Position numbers and translations under genes: made by a program. Below, one piece after another: positions 54,073 through 62,632 of a DNA stretch of 64,000 nt. The notes under the pieces were generated by a model that was not told the DNA's origin, ran no database searches, and saw only the letters and a program-made list of their open reading frames with translations. This DNA comes from Candidatus Cacconaster equi (GTDB lineage: Bacteria > Bacteroidota > Bacteroidia > Bacteroidales > UBA932), in the NCBI GenBank assembly GCA_018065895.1, contig JAGHSK010000017.1, positions 1-64,000 on the forward strand. The letters run 5' to 3'. How positions within the stretch are numbered: position 1 is the first letter of the stretch; every line of letters begins with the position of its first letter.

Positions 54073-54840
54073 CTATTTGTTGTTTTCGATAAATTCAAAT
54101 GTTGACAAGACATAAGGCTCTCCCTTGCGGATGGCAACCGTCAACTCGAAATGAGCTGATTTCTTACCATCGGCTGTGATAATTCCCCAACCGTTGTCAT
54201 CCAGATAGATTTCTTTACGACCGGCTGTAATCATAGGCTCGATGCAGATAACCATTCCTTCCTTCAGTTTGACTCCGTGCCCGCGACGTCCGTAATTTGG
54301 TACCTCAGGACTTTCATGCATATTCTTGCCGATGCCGTGACCTACCATTTCCCGAACTACGCCGAAACCACGTGTCTCGCAATAATTCTGAACAGCTTCT
54401 CCAATATCGCCTATCCTTGCTCCGGCTACGGCTTGTTCAATTCCTTTGTAGAGAGAGGCCTTGGTGGCATCCAGCAATGCCTGATCCTCCTCCGACACCT
54501 TTCCTACAGGAAAAGTGTAGGCTGAATCGCCGTAGAATCCTCTGTACTTCGTGCCGCAATCCACTGAAAGGATATCACCCTCCTTCAATTTGTAGGAAGA
54601 TGGGAATCCGTGAACCACAACCTCATTCACTGAAGTGCACAAAGTCGCAGGATAGCCTTCATAACCCAAAAAGCCCGGTTCCGCACCGAGAGATCTGATG
54701 AACCTCTCTGCAATCACGTCCAATTCCTTGGTAGTGATACCGGGTTCCACATGCTTTCCAACCTCTGCCAGTGTCTTTGACACCATCAGGGCGTTTTCAC
54801 GCATAATGGAAATTTCTTCTTCGGTCTTGATTCTTATCAT
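54073..54840 (-). CDS. map: Methionine aminopeptidase, type I
   Basis: Removes the initiator Met from nascent proteins; 255 residues (264 in E. coli). Metal ligands and catalytic His can be seen in [36 protein letters not shown] (His, two Asp), [18 protein letters not shown] (His) and CIEPMITAG and FELTVAI (Glu residues). It is carried in the ribosomal operon between secY and infA. Confidence 0.97.
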   Translation of the reverse strand: MIRIKTEEEISIMRENALMVSKTLAEVGKHVEPGITTKELDVIAERFIRSLGAEPGFLGYEGYPATLCTSVNEVVVHGFPSSYKLKEGDILSVDCGTKYRGFYGDSAYTFPVGKVSEEDQALLDATKASLYKGIEQAVAGARIGDIGEAVQNYCETRGFGVVREMVGHGIGKNMHESPEVPNYGRRGHGVKLKEGMVICIEPMITAGRKEIYLDDNGWGIITADGKKSAHFELTVAIRKGEPYVLSTFEFIENNK

Positions 54841-54861
54841 TTCAAAGAACTTGTCTGTTTT

Positions 54862-56187
54862 TTACATACCCGAACGGCCTTTGAGACGTCCCGTCTTCAT
54901 AAGTCCGTCGTAGTGACGCATAAGCAACTGGCTTTCGATTTGCTGAAGAGTGTCAAGGATAACGCCCACAAGGATGAGCAGTGATGTACCGCCATAGAAT
55001 GGAGCGAACTGGTTGTTGACACCGAGCAGCCTTGCAATGGCAGGCAGAATCGCAACGACGGCCAAAAGAATTGAACCAGGGAGCGTAATGCGTGACATTA
55101 CAGTATCGATATAATCAGCGGTCTTCTTGCCAGGCTTGCAGCCAGGAATGAATCCGCCGTTCTTCTTCATCTCTTCAGCCATATTGGTAGGGTTCACTGT
55201 AATAGCGGTGTAGAAATAAGTGAAGACGATAACCATTATCGCATAGACGAAGTTATACCAGAAACCTGTGGTGTTGCTGAATACTGCAGCCAAACCCTTT
55301 GTTGCGCTGAAATTGGTAAACATGATAGGAATGATCATCAGTGCCTGCGCGAAGATGATAGGCATAACGCCCGCTGCATTTATCTTCAACGGAATGTACT
55401 GACGGACACCACCATACTGTTTGTTTCCAACGATACGTTTGGCATACTGTACAGGAATCTTTCTTACAGCCTGAACAAGAGCGATTGTTCCAACGAAAAC
55501 GAGGAAGAGAATCAGCAACTCGACGATAAGCATAAGCAGACCGCCTGTTGTCTGGTTAAGTTTCTCAACGATTTCGAGGTGCAAAGCCTGTGGGAGACGT
55601 GCAATAATACCCACCATGATGATCAGGGAAATACCATTACCAATGCCGCGGTCTGTAATTCTTTCACCCAACCACATTACGAACATAGTACCGCCAATCA
55701 GAATCAGCGTTGCGAAGATGCCATACCATACGCTGCCCATAGTCGTTACGAATGCCTCTGCAGGCAAAGTGGTTCTAAGGCTTGCTACGTATGCAGGTCC
55801 CTGCAATGCAAGAATAAGGATTGTGAGGTAGCGTGTGTACTGATTCATCTTCCTGCGGCCGCTCTCACCCTCGCGCTGAAGGCGCTGGAATGAAGGAACG
55901 AATACGCCGAGAAGCTGAATCACAATTGATGCGGAGATGTACGGCATAACACCCAATGCAAAGATTGATGCGTTACCGAACGCTCCACCTGAGAACATAT
56001 TCAACAGACCTACCAGGCCTTCTGAAGACTTCGCCTGGAGGCTGGCAAGCTGGGATGCGTCAATACCAGGGATTACGATGTAGCTGCCCAGACGGTACAC
56101 TACAATCAAAGCGAAGGTATAAAGCAATCTCTTGCGGAGCTCCTCGATCTTGAATATGTTGACTATTGTCTGAAAAAATCTTTTCAT
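54862..56187 (-). CDS. secY: Preprotein translocase subunit SecY
   Basis: Channel subunit of the Sec translocon; 441 residues (443 in E. coli) with ten membrane spans. GSYIVIPGIDASQLA, the plug region MFSGGAFGNASIFALGVMPYISASI and the cytosolic loop YAKRIVGNKQYGGVRQYIPLKINAAGVMPIIFA are diagnostic. Between rplO and map. Confidence 0.98.
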   Translation of the reverse strand: MKRFFQTIVNIFKIEELRKRLLYTFALIVVYRLGSYIVIPGIDASQLASLQAKSSEGLVGLLNMFSGGAFGNASIFALGVMPYISASIVIQLLGVFVPSFQRLQREGESGRRKMNQYTRYLTILILALQGPAYVASLRTTLPAEAFVTTMGSVWYGIFATLILIGGTMFVMWLGERITDRGIGNGISLIIMVGIIARLPQALHLEIVEKLNQTTGGLLMLIVELLILFLVFVGTIALVQAVRKIPVQYAKRIVGNKQYGGVRQYIPLKINAAGVMPIIFAQALMIIPIMFTNFSATKGLAAVFSNTTGFWYNFVYAIMVIVFTYFYTAITVNPTNMAEEMKKNGGFIPGCKPGKKTADYIDTVMSRITLPGSILLAVVAILPAIARLLGVNNQFAPFYGGTSLLILVGVILDTLQQIESQLLMRHYDGLMKTGRLKGRSGM

Positions 56188-56199
56188 GAGAGATTAAGG

Positions 56200-56646
56200 T
56201 TAAAGTTTGTTAACAGTACCGCCCTTCTCCTCGATCTTCTTGATAGCTGATGCAGAAAATGCATCTGCAGTTACATCAACCTTGGCTGTGAGTTCGCCGT
56301 TTCCAAGAATCTTGATCAGATCGTTCTTGCTGGCGTAACCTGCACTCTTCAATACGTCAGTGTCGATGGCAGTGATATTGTACTGCTCGCTGACAGTCTG
56401 GAGAACTGAAAGATTGATTGCTTTGTATTCTACTCTGTTATAGTTCTGGAATCCGAACTTAGGAAGACGTCTCTGAATAGGCATCTGACCTCCTTCAAAA
56501 CCAATCTTCTTTGAATATCCGGCACGTGCCTTTGCACCGTTGCTACCACGGCAGGCAGTCTTGCCATGACCTGAACCAGGACCACGGCCTACACGTTTCT
56601 CACTTCCAACTGAACCTTCGGCAGGTTTAAGATTATTTAGTTTCAT
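56200..56646 (-). CDS. rplO: 50S ribosomal protein L15
   Basis: Late-assembly 23S rRNA-binding protein; 148 residues (144 in E. coli). MKLNNLKPAEGSVGSEKRVGRGPGSGHGKTACRG and FEGGQMPIQRRLPKFGF identify it. Confidence 0.97.
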   Translation of the reverse strand: MKLNNLKPAEGSVGSEKRVGRGPGSGHGKTACRGSNGAKARAGYSKKIGFEGGQMPIQRRLPKFGFQNYNRVEYKAINLSVLQTVSEQYNITAIDTDVLKSAGYASKNDLIKILGNGELTAKVDVTADAFSASAIKKIEEKGGTVNKL

Positions 56647-56659
56647 CGCCTATTCCTCC

Positions 56660-56842
56660 TTATTTAACCTCTTCAACTTTAACAAGGTGAAGAACTTTTT
56701 CAATCATACCTTTGGTTACAGGGGTCACTTCAACCTCAACGGTCTGGTGCATTCTGTGAAGACCAAGTGAAATCAGATTTGCTACCTGACGGGGTGTTGA
56801 ACCGCTTCTGCTTTTGATCTGAGTCAATTTTACTTTTGCCAT
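56660..56842 (-). CDS. rpmD: 50S ribosomal protein L30
   Basis: 60 residues (59 in E. coli). Signature KLTQIKSRSGSTPRQVANLISLGLHRMHQTVE; 12 bases downstream of rpsE. Confidence 0.97.
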   Translation of the reverse strand: MAKVKLTQIKSRSGSTPRQVANLISLGLHRMHQTVEVEVTPVTKGMIEKVLHLVKVEEVK

Positions 56843-56854
56843 AACTTATACCTC

Positions 56855-57373
56855 CTAACCGTTAAATACCCTACTCATAGGAATGCCACGGAGTCCTGCA
56901 ACTGTGTATGCGTCACGCATTTCAGTAAGGGCTGCAACTGTAGCCTTCACAAGGTTGTGAGGGTTTGATGAACCTTTTGATTTTGCAAGCACGTCGCTGA
57001 TGCCGACTGACTCGAATACTGCACGCATTGCACCACCGGCCTTCACTCCTGTACCAGGGGCAGCTGGTTTCATGAATACGCGTGCACCTCCGAACTTGGA
57101 CTCCTGCTCATGAGGAATGGTCCTCTTGTTCAAAGGAACTCTCACGAGGTTCTTCTTTGCATCCTCGATGCCTTTTGATATTGCTGTAGTTACTTCGTTT
57201 GCTTTTCCAAGGCCATAACCTACTACACCATTCTCGTCACCGACGACAACGATAGCTGCAAAACTGAAGTGGCGTCCACCTTTGGTAACCTTGGTTACTC
57301 TCTGGACTGCTACCAATCTGTCCTTAAGCTCAAGATCAGTAGTTTTTACTTTCTTTACACTGATATCTGCCAT
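56855..57373 (-). CDS. rpsE: 30S ribosomal protein S5
   Basis: Decoding-site protein; 172 residues (167 in E. coli). [34 protein letters not shown] and [19 protein letters not shown] are the two S5 motifs. Confidence 0.98.
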   Translation of the reverse strand: MADISVKKVKTTDLELKDRLVAVQRVTKVTKGGRHFSFAAIVVVGDENGVVGYGLGKANEVTTAISKGIEDAKKNLVRVPLNKRTIPHEQESKFGGARVFMKPAAPGTGVKAGGAMRAVFESVGISDVLAKSKGSSNPHNLVKATVAALTEMRDAYTVAGLRGIPMSRVFNG

Positions 57374-57378
57374 AGCCT

Positions 57379-57741
57379 TTAGAATTTAAGACCACCCTCG
57401 CGAGCGGCGTCTGCCAAACTTTTAACTCTTCCGTGATAGAGGTAACCTCCGCGGTCGAAAGCGACTGTAGAGATGCCTTTTTCATTTGCACGTTCTGCAA
57501 TTGCCTTTCCGACGATCGCAGCGGCCTCGATACCGGTTTTACCTTTGCAAGCCTCAACAAGAGCTTTGTCATTTGAAGAAGCGGAGCAAAGAGTTACACC
57601 TTTAATATCGTCAACGACCTGTACATAGATCTGCTTGTTGCTTCTGAACACTACCATTCTTGGTCTTTCTGCAGTACCATTCACAACCTTGCGAATACGG
57701 TAGTGGATTCTCTGTCTTCTTTCTGTTTTAGTCAATGCCAT
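57379..57741 (-). CDS. rplR: 50S ribosomal protein L18
   Basis: 5S rRNA-binding protein; 120 residues (117 in E. coli). [38 protein letters not shown] at the N-terminus and [26 protein letters not shown] at the end are typical. Confidence 0.98.
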   Translation of the reverse strand: MALTKTERRQRIHYRIRKVVNGTAERPRMVVFRSNKQIYVQVVDDIKGVTLCSASSNDKALVEACKGKTGIEAAAIVGKAIAERANEKGISTVAFDRGGYLYHGRVKSLADAAREGGLKF

Positions 57742-57755
57742 AACTTAATCTCCTA

Positions 57756-58316
57756 TTATTTAGCAGCAGCTGACTTACCAGCCTTACGACGAAGTTGTTC
57801 ACCAACAAACTTGATACCTTTGCCTTTGTAAGGTTCCGGTTTGCGTAATGAACGAATCTTGGCAGCAACCATACCGAGGAGCTGCTTGTCGGCGCTCTTG
57901 ATTACCAATACGGGATTCTGTCCCTTCTTAACAGGTTCAGCTTCAGCCTTGACTTCTTTCGGAAGCATCAACTGAATATCGTGTGAGAAACCGAGGTTGA
58001 AGATAACGATCTGGTCCTTGACTTCAACACGGAAACCTACACCCACCAATTCTTGTTTAATACTATAGCCCTCTGAAACACCAGTTACCATATTCTGGAT
58101 CAATGCGCGATACAGACCATGCATTGAACGGTGGCGTGGCTGGTCGGTCGGACGGGTTACTTTGAGAACATTTCCTTCAACGGTGACCTTGATATCAGGA
58201 TCAACTTTCTGTGACAATTCACCGTTCGGGCCTTTAACCTTTACCACATTGTCGTCACTAACTGTAACAGTAACGCCAGAGGGAAGGTTTACAGGCAATT
58301 TTCCAATTCTTGACAT
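57756..58316 (-). CDS. rplF: 50S ribosomal protein L6
   Basis: Binds 23S rRNA near the sarcin-ricin loop; 186 residues (177 in E. coli). MSRIGKLPVNLPSGVTVTVSDDNVVKVKGPNGEL and the C-terminal EPYKGKGIKFVGEQLRRKAGK identify it. Confidence 0.98.
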   Translation of the reverse strand: MSRIGKLPVNLPSGVTVTVSDDNVVKVKGPNGELSQKVDPDIKVTVEGNVLKVTRPTDQPRHRSMHGLYRALIQNMVTGVSEGYSIKQELVGVGFRVEVKDQIVIFNLGFSHDIQLMLPKEVKAEAEPVKKGQNPVLVIKSADKQLLGMVAAKIRSLRKPEPYKGKGIKFVGEQLRRKAGKSAAAK

Positions 58317-58342
58317 TATTTAAAATTTTTAATTATTAACAA

Positions 58343-58738
58343 TTAGTAAACGTAGCAGATCACTTCGCCGCCGACATTCATAGTCTTGGCTTCCTTGTCA
58401 GTGATAATGCCTTTTGATGTGGAAAGAATAGCAATTCCAAGTCCGTTGAGTACGCGTGGAAGATTCTCCACGTCAGTGTACTGCCTCAAACCCGGAGTGC
58501 TGACACGAATAATTTTCTTGATGGCAGCCTTCTTTGTATCAGGATGATACTTGAGAGCCATCTTGATGGTGTTGCAAGGGGTACCTTCAACAACCTTGTA
58601 AGCCAAAATATAACCCTTCTCGTGGAGAATGCGGGTAATTTCAACTTTCATCTTCGAAGCAGGAACCTCGACAGTCTTGTGACCTGCAAGGTATGCATTA
58701 CGAACTCTGGTCAGGTAATCTGCAATTGGATCAGTCAT
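58343..58738 (-). CDS. rpsH: 30S ribosomal protein S8
   Basis: Central-domain 16S-binding protein; 131 residues (130 in E. coli). MTDPIADYLTRVRNAYLAGHKTVEVPASKMK and the RNA-binding end STSKGIITDKEAKTMNVGGEVICYVY. In E. coli S8 controls the spc operon; here it follows an unusual 98-base gap that might carry such a site. Confidence 0.98.
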   Translation of the reverse strand: MTDPIADYLTRVRNAYLAGHKTVEVPASKMKVEITRILHEKGYILAYKVVEGTPCNTIKMALKYHPDTKKAAIKKIIRVSTPGLRQYTDVENLPRVLNGLGIAILSTSKGIITDKEAKTMNVGGEVICYVY

Positions 58739-58836
58739 TTTTTTAGTTTTTTTTGAATCCCGGCATCACTCGGAAAAGCCCTGTCGCGACGCCCGATATC
58801 CAATGTTGGTTAATTATATTATTATAGGTATATACT
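58739..58836 (-). other. 98-base spacer between rpsN and rpsH, no gene seen
   Basis: Other gaps in this operon are mostly 0-40 bases. The spacer has an 8-base palindrome (GTCGCGAC) in a G+C-rich centre flanked by AT-rich ends, and no TAnnTTTG box. I find no convincing long stem. A regulatory or processing site is possible. Confidence 0.4.
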
Positions 58837-59106
58837 CTACCAGCTTGCTTTCTTCACGCCCGGGATAAGGCCGTTTGAAGCCATCTCACGGAATTGAATA
58901 CGGCTGATGCCGAAATGACGCATATATCCCTTTGGACGACCGGTGAGTGAGCAGCGGTTGTGAAGACGGCAAGGTGCGGAATTCTTTGGAAGCTTGTCCA
59001 GAGCAGCCCAATCACCAGCCTCTTTGAGAGCTTTGCGTTTTTCTGCATATTTGGCACAAAGTTTAGCGCGTTTAACTTCGCGTGCCTTCATTGATTCTTT
59101 TGCCAT
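58837..59106 (-). CDS. rpsN: 30S ribosomal protein S14
   Basis: 89 residues, the short-form length, with [31 protein letters not shown]. Only two of the four zinc Cys are in place (CxxxxxC, no CxxC pair), so it is of the zinc-free type. Follows rplE after 5 bases. Confidence 0.96.
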   Translation of the reverse strand: MAKESMKAREVKRAKLCAKYAEKRKALKEAGDWAALDKLPKNSAPCRLHNRCSLTGRPKGYMRHFGISRIQFREMASNGLIPGVKKASW

Positions 59107-59111
59107 ATCTC

Positions 59112-59726
59112 TTAGTTGTTATGCTTAATGTTCTTGAATGGAAGACCGAACTCGCGAAGCAGAGCGTAAGCCTCTTCGTCCTTGGTTGCGGTGGTCACGA
59201 AAGTAATCTCCATACCCATTACCTTGGTAATCTTGTCGATATCAATTTCAGGGAAGATGATCTGCTCCTTAACACCGAGAGTGTAATTTCCTCTACCGTC
59301 GAAATTCTCAGCGATTCCTTTGAAATCTCTGATTCGAGGGAGTGAAACAGCGATAAGTCTTTCGAGGAATTCATACATCTTCACACCACGGAGAGTCACC
59401 TTAACGCCGATAGGCATTCCCTTACGGAGTTTGAAGTTTGAAATATCCTTGCGTGAGATGGTCTGAACAGCCTTCTGACCTGTAATGGTAGTAAGTTCCT
59501 GCTGAGCGACATCAATAAGCTTCTTGTCCTGAGTTGCACTGCCGATTCCCTGGTTGATGGTAATCTTGGTGAGCTTTGGAACCTGCATGACTGTTGAGTA
59601 CTTGAACTCCTTCATCAGCTTATCAACGATTTCTTCTTTATATTTCTTCTGAAGAGAAGGAACATAACCGATCTGCTCCATTGTTGGCCCCTGTGGAGCT
59701 ACTGGTGCTTTTTCTTTCTTTGCCAT
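59112..59726 (-). CDS. rplE: 50S ribosomal protein L5
   Basis: 5S rRNA-binding protein that touches P-site tRNA; 204 residues against 179 in E. coli because of an N-terminal Lys/Ala/Pro-rich extension ([20 protein letters not shown]). Core marks: [47 protein letters not shown]. The ATG shares a base with the rplX stop (TAATG), which supports the longer start. Confidence 0.97.
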   Translation of the reverse strand: MAKKEKAPVAPQGPTMEQIGYVPSLQKKYKEEIVDKLMKEFKYSTVMQVPKLTKITINQGIGSATQDKKLIDVAQQELTTITGQKAVQTISRKDISNFKLRKGMPIGVKVTLRGVKMYEFLERLIAVSLPRIRDFKGIAENFDGRGNYTLGVKEQIIFPEIDIDKITKVMGMEITFVTTATKDEEAYALLREFGLPFKNIKHNN

Positions 59727-60046
59727 TATTTAACCTCCTCACCTGATTTTTTAGCGTAGCGTACAAGTTTGCCTTTGTCGTTGAGACGGCGTCCAATCTT
59801 GGTGGCACCACCCTTGACAGGGTCAACTACCTGAAGATTTGAAACGTGTATGCCGGCTTCCTGTTTAACGATTCCACCCTGCGGGTTCTTTGCGTTTGGT
59901 TTGGTATGTTTGCTAACCATGTTGACTCCCTCAACAATGGCGCGGCTTTTCTCTGTAAGCACCTCGAGAACCTTTCCGGTCTTTCCCTTGTCGTTCCCGG
60001 CGTTTACATATACCATATCGCCTTTCTTTATGTGTAACTTTGTCAT
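59726..60046 (-). CDS. rplX: 50S ribosomal protein L24
   Basis: Assembly-initiator of the 50S subunit; 106 residues. KOW motif [23 protein letters not shown] near the N-terminus, followed by [26 protein letters not shown]. Confidence 0.97.
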   Translation of the reverse strand: MTKLHIKKGDMVYVNAGNDKGKTGKVLEVLTEKSRAIVEGVNMVSKHTKPNAKNPQGGIVKQEAGIHVSNLQVVDPVKGGATKIGRRLNDKGKLVRYAKKSGEEVK

Positions 60047-60058
60047 GATTCTAACCTC

Positions 60059-60424
60059 CTATAGTACTTCCGGGGCAAGTGAGACGATTTTCATATAATT
60101 GTCACGCAATTCACGTGCAACCGGACCGAAGATACGTGTTCCGACAACCTCATCAGCTTTTGTCAACAATACACAAGCATTGTCATCAAAACGGATGTAT
60201 GAACCATCGGGACGACGGATTTCCTTCTTTGTACGAACTACTACAGCGTTTGAAACTGCACCTTTCTTAGTGTTTCCACCAGGGATAGCACTCTTTACGG
60301 CAACAACGATTTTGTCACCAACACTGGCATAACGACGGCGTGTACCGCCAAGGACACGGATGCAAAGAACCTCCTTTGCTCCTGAATTGTCCGCCACCAT
60401 CAAACGTGATTCTTGCTGTATCAT
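60059..60424 (-). CDS. rplN: 50S ribosomal protein L14
   Basis: 121 residues (123 in E. coli). [37 protein letters not shown] and the end [18 protein letters not shown] are classic L14. Confidence 0.98.
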   Translation of the reverse strand: MIQQESRLMVADNSGAKEVLCIRVLGGTRRRYASVGDKIVVAVKSAIPGGNTKKGAVSNAVVVRTKKEIRRPDGSYIRFDDNACVLLTKADEVVGTRIFGPVARELRDNYMKIVSLAPEVL

Positions 60425-60426
60425 GA

Positions 60427-60681
60427 TTATTTAGCTTTTTCTACGATTTCTACTAATCTCCAACGTTTAGTCTTGCTCAACGGACGGGTTTCCATGATGC
60501 GGACGGTATCGCCCTCACCGCACTCGTTGTTTTCATCCTGAGCGACGAACTTTGTGGTTTTATTTACGAACTTACCGTAAATAGGGTGCATCTCTTTAGT
60601 TTTTACAGCAACTACAATAGATTTTTCCATTTTGTTGCTAACCACAATCCCGATTCTTTCTTTACGAAGATTTCTTTCCAT
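60427..60681 (-). CDS. rpsQ: 30S ribosomal protein S17
   Basis: 84 residues, as in E. coli. [33 protein letters not shown] and the end [21 protein letters not shown] fit the OB-fold family. Two bases from rplN. Confidence 0.98.
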   Translation of the reverse strand: MERNLRKERIGIVVSNKMEKSIVVAVKTKEMHPIYGKFVNKTTKFVAQDENNECGEGDTVRIMETRPLSKTKRWRLVEIVEKAK

Positions 60682-60694
60682 AGGACCTCTATTA

Positions 60695-60889
60695 TTAGTT
60701 CTGTTTTTCTTTCTCGGCGAGAACTGTCATCATACGGGCGATGTCAGCTTTTGCTTTCTTGATGGTAGAAGTATTTTCTAATGGAGAGATCGTATGGTTG
60801 ATCTTCATACGATTCAAGTTCTGTTTTTCAACTTCAAGACGTTCGCGCAAATCCTTTACGGCCATCTCATTCAATTCTTGTTTCTTCAT
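60695..60889 (-). CDS. rpmC: 50S ribosomal protein L29
   Basis: 64 residues (63 in E. coli), two-helix protein beside the exit tunnel. [32 protein letters not shown] and an end-helix with [15 protein letters not shown] are typical. Confidence 0.97.
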   Translation of the reverse strand: MKKQELNEMAVKDLRERLEVEKQNLNRMKINHTISPLENTSTIKKAKADIARMMTVLAEKEKQN

Positions 60890-60905
60890 CGTCTTAAACT
60901 TCTAA

Positions 60906-61325
60906 TTATTCAACATAGTCTCTTCTGATCACGAACTTGGTGGAAACAGGGAGTTTCTGTGCGCCAAGACGAAGGGCTTCCTTTGCAACCTCCATCGGAA
61001 CACCTTCTGCTTCAATGAGCATACGGCCCGGAGTGATAGGAGCAACGAAACCTTCAGGATTACCTTTACCTTTACCCATACGAACCTCGGCCGGCTTTCT
61101 TGTGTATGGCTTATCAGGGAATACGCGAATCCAAATCTTACCTTCACGTTTCATGTAACGAACTACAGCCTGACGGGCGGCCTCAATCTGTTGGCCTGTC
61201 AGCCAGCAGCTTTCAAGGGTCTTGATACCGAAAGATCCAAAAGCCAACTGACTACCTCTGTGAGCAAGGCCTTTCATACGGCCTTTCTGCTGTCTTCTAA
61301 ATTTGGTTTTCTTTGGTTGTAACAT
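60906..61325 (-). CDS. rplP: 50S ribosomal protein L16
   Basis: 139 residues (136 in E. coli). [35 protein letters not shown] and [29 protein letters not shown] identify it. It is the first gene of the ribosomal operon here; rpsC, which usually precedes it, is absent, and the operon starts from its own promoter. Confidence 0.98.
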   Translation of the reverse strand: MLQPKKTKFRRQQKGRMKGLAHRGSQLAFGSFGIKTLESCWLTGQQIEAARQAVVRYMKREGKIWIRVFPDKPYTRKPAEVRMGKGKGNPEGFVAPITPGRMLIEAEGVPMEVAKEALRLGAQKLPVSTKFVIRRDYVE

Positions 61326-61403
61326 CTCTTTATAAATTAAATTATTTTTTAAGTTCTTAACTATCAGTCCTTTAGCCTATTCTGGGCATACCGGACAGGG
61401 TTG

Positions 61404-61433
61404 CAAAGATACACAAAAAAAACAAATACCAAA
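61404..61433 (-). promoter_or_regulatory. Promoter of the rplP-rplQ ribosomal operon
   Basis: Minus strand: TTTTTGG, then TATCTTTG with 18 bases between TTG and the -7 box. Leader to rplP about 75 bases. The -33 box sits in one arm of the adjacent 46-base palindrome. Confidence 0.8.
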
Positions 61434-61470
61434 AACTTTTGCGAATATTTCGACAAAAATTTTTGGTATT
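61425..61470. repeat. 46-base AT-rich inverted repeat at the ribosomal promoter
   Basis: Arms AATACCAAAAACTTTTG-CGAA and its near complement TTCGACAAAAATTTTTGGTATT around a TAT loop, with one G-T pair and one bulge. On the minus strand it is followed by T-rich sequence, so it can act as terminator of the gltS-dipeptidase transcript, but it also covers the -33 box of the ribosomal promoter. Either terminator or operator. Confidence 0.7.
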
Positions 61471-61476
61471 TAATCT

Positions 61477-61490
61477 ACTGATTTATCAGT
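61477..61490. repeat. Short palindrome ACTGATTTATCAGT
   Basis: Six-base arms ACTGAT/ATCAGT, just after the dipeptidase gene and before the larger repeat. Could be part of the same 3' structure; too short to assign. Confidence 0.4.
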
Positions 61491-61534
61491 CTCTTACAGG
61501 AAGTGAAGACTCCCGTAAAAATGACATTTTCGAC

Positions 61535-62626
61535 CTACTTGGAAGCGTTCATTTCAGCTGCCACCTTTTCAACCTGGCGCATCACCCTGAGGATATTGCC
61601 GCCCCAGAACATACGGAGCTCCTTCTCCGTCCAACCCCTGCGGAGGAGTTCGACAGTGATATATTTCATTTTGGAGGCATCCTCCAGCTGAGCCATTCCA
61701 CCACCGCCGTCAAAGTCTGTACCTATGCCGACATATTGTGGGCCGACAAGGTTCTTTATATAATCGACATGGTCACAGAAGACCGAAATATTGACCTGTG
61801 GATGAGGCAGGCGGGACAAGGCCCAACGTCCTGACGTCACCTGTATCACTCCGCCATTGGCGGCAATCGCATATATCTCCGCATCCTTCAGATTGCGTGG
61901 GATATCCTTCAATGAATAAACGCAGGAATGAGAAGCGATTACAGGCGCTTTGCTGTACTGGATACAGTCAATGAGGGTTTCTGTCGATGCATGGGATATG
62001 TCCACAAGGATGCCGAGACGGTTCATCTCCTTCACCACCTCTTTTCCGTACGCCGACAGCCCGTGGTATGCTGTGACGGAATCCTGCGACGAGTCACATA
62101 TGTCATTGTGATAATTGTGGCACAAGGTAATGATGCGGGTTCCCAGATCATAAAAATCCTTCAATTTGCCTATGTCAGTGCCTATTGGAAAGCCGTTTTC
62201 CAATCCCATTATGAAACTCAGTTTCCCTTCTTTCTTGCAGCGTTCTATGTCAGCGACACTGTAGGCTACCTCCATCTCGGAAGGATTCTGTGCAATATAG
62301 TCACGAATCCCCTTCATCCTGGCGATGGCGTAATCATACGACTTGGCACGGTTCTCATCGGTCAAAGCTCTCTGCCCCACGAAAATCGGATAGAAGCAGC
62401 AATCAACGCGCCCTGCCTTCAAATTTTCCGGACAAGCCTGAATCTCCTGATGACTCTTCCCGGGTTTGATCATTTCCAATGCAGTGTCGGTATGTGTATC
62501 GACAGATATCACTCGGTCGTGAATCTTCCCGGCCTTTTTCAGAAGAGCAGCTTCATCACTCTGCGGCATAAAGCCCATTGCCGCCAGGAGTGAACAAACA
62601 AGAAAAAGATGCAAAACTTTTTTCAT
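61535..62626 (-). CDS. Membrane dipeptidase (M19/renal dipeptidase family)
   Basis: Zinc dipeptidase of 363 residues with a signal peptide (MKKVLHLFLVCSLLAAMGFMPQ), so exported. The metal site is visible: DTHTD (two His/Asp), GLENG (bridging Glu), LVDISHAS and VIASHSCVYSL (His), and GIGTDFDGGGG (Asp). Family members hydrolyse dipeptides, often with a D-residue at the C-terminal side. It is the second gene after gltS (6-base gap), which fits release of glutamate or similar amino acids for uptake. Confidence 0.9.
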   Translation of the reverse strand: MKKVLHLFLVCSLLAAMGFMPQSDEAALLKKAGKIHDRVISVDTHTDTALEMIKPGKSHQEIQACPENLKAGRVDCCFYPIFVGQRALTDENRAKSYDYAIARMKGIRDYIAQNPSEMEVAYSVADIERCKKEGKLSFIMGLENGFPIGTDIGKLKDFYDLGTRIITLCHNYHNDICDSSQDSVTAYHGLSAYGKEVVKEMNRLGILVDISHASTETLIDCIQYSKAPVIASHSCVYSLKDIPRNLKDAEIYAIAANGGVIQVTSGRWALSRLPHPQVNISVFCDHVDYIKNLVGPQYVGIGTDFDGGGGMAQLEDASKMKYITVELLRRGWTEKELRMFWGGNILRVMRQVEKVAAEMNASK

Positions 62627-62632
62627 CCCATA

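Noticed and set aside
58837-59106. Zinc-binding S14
   Set aside because: Only two of four zinc cysteines are present.
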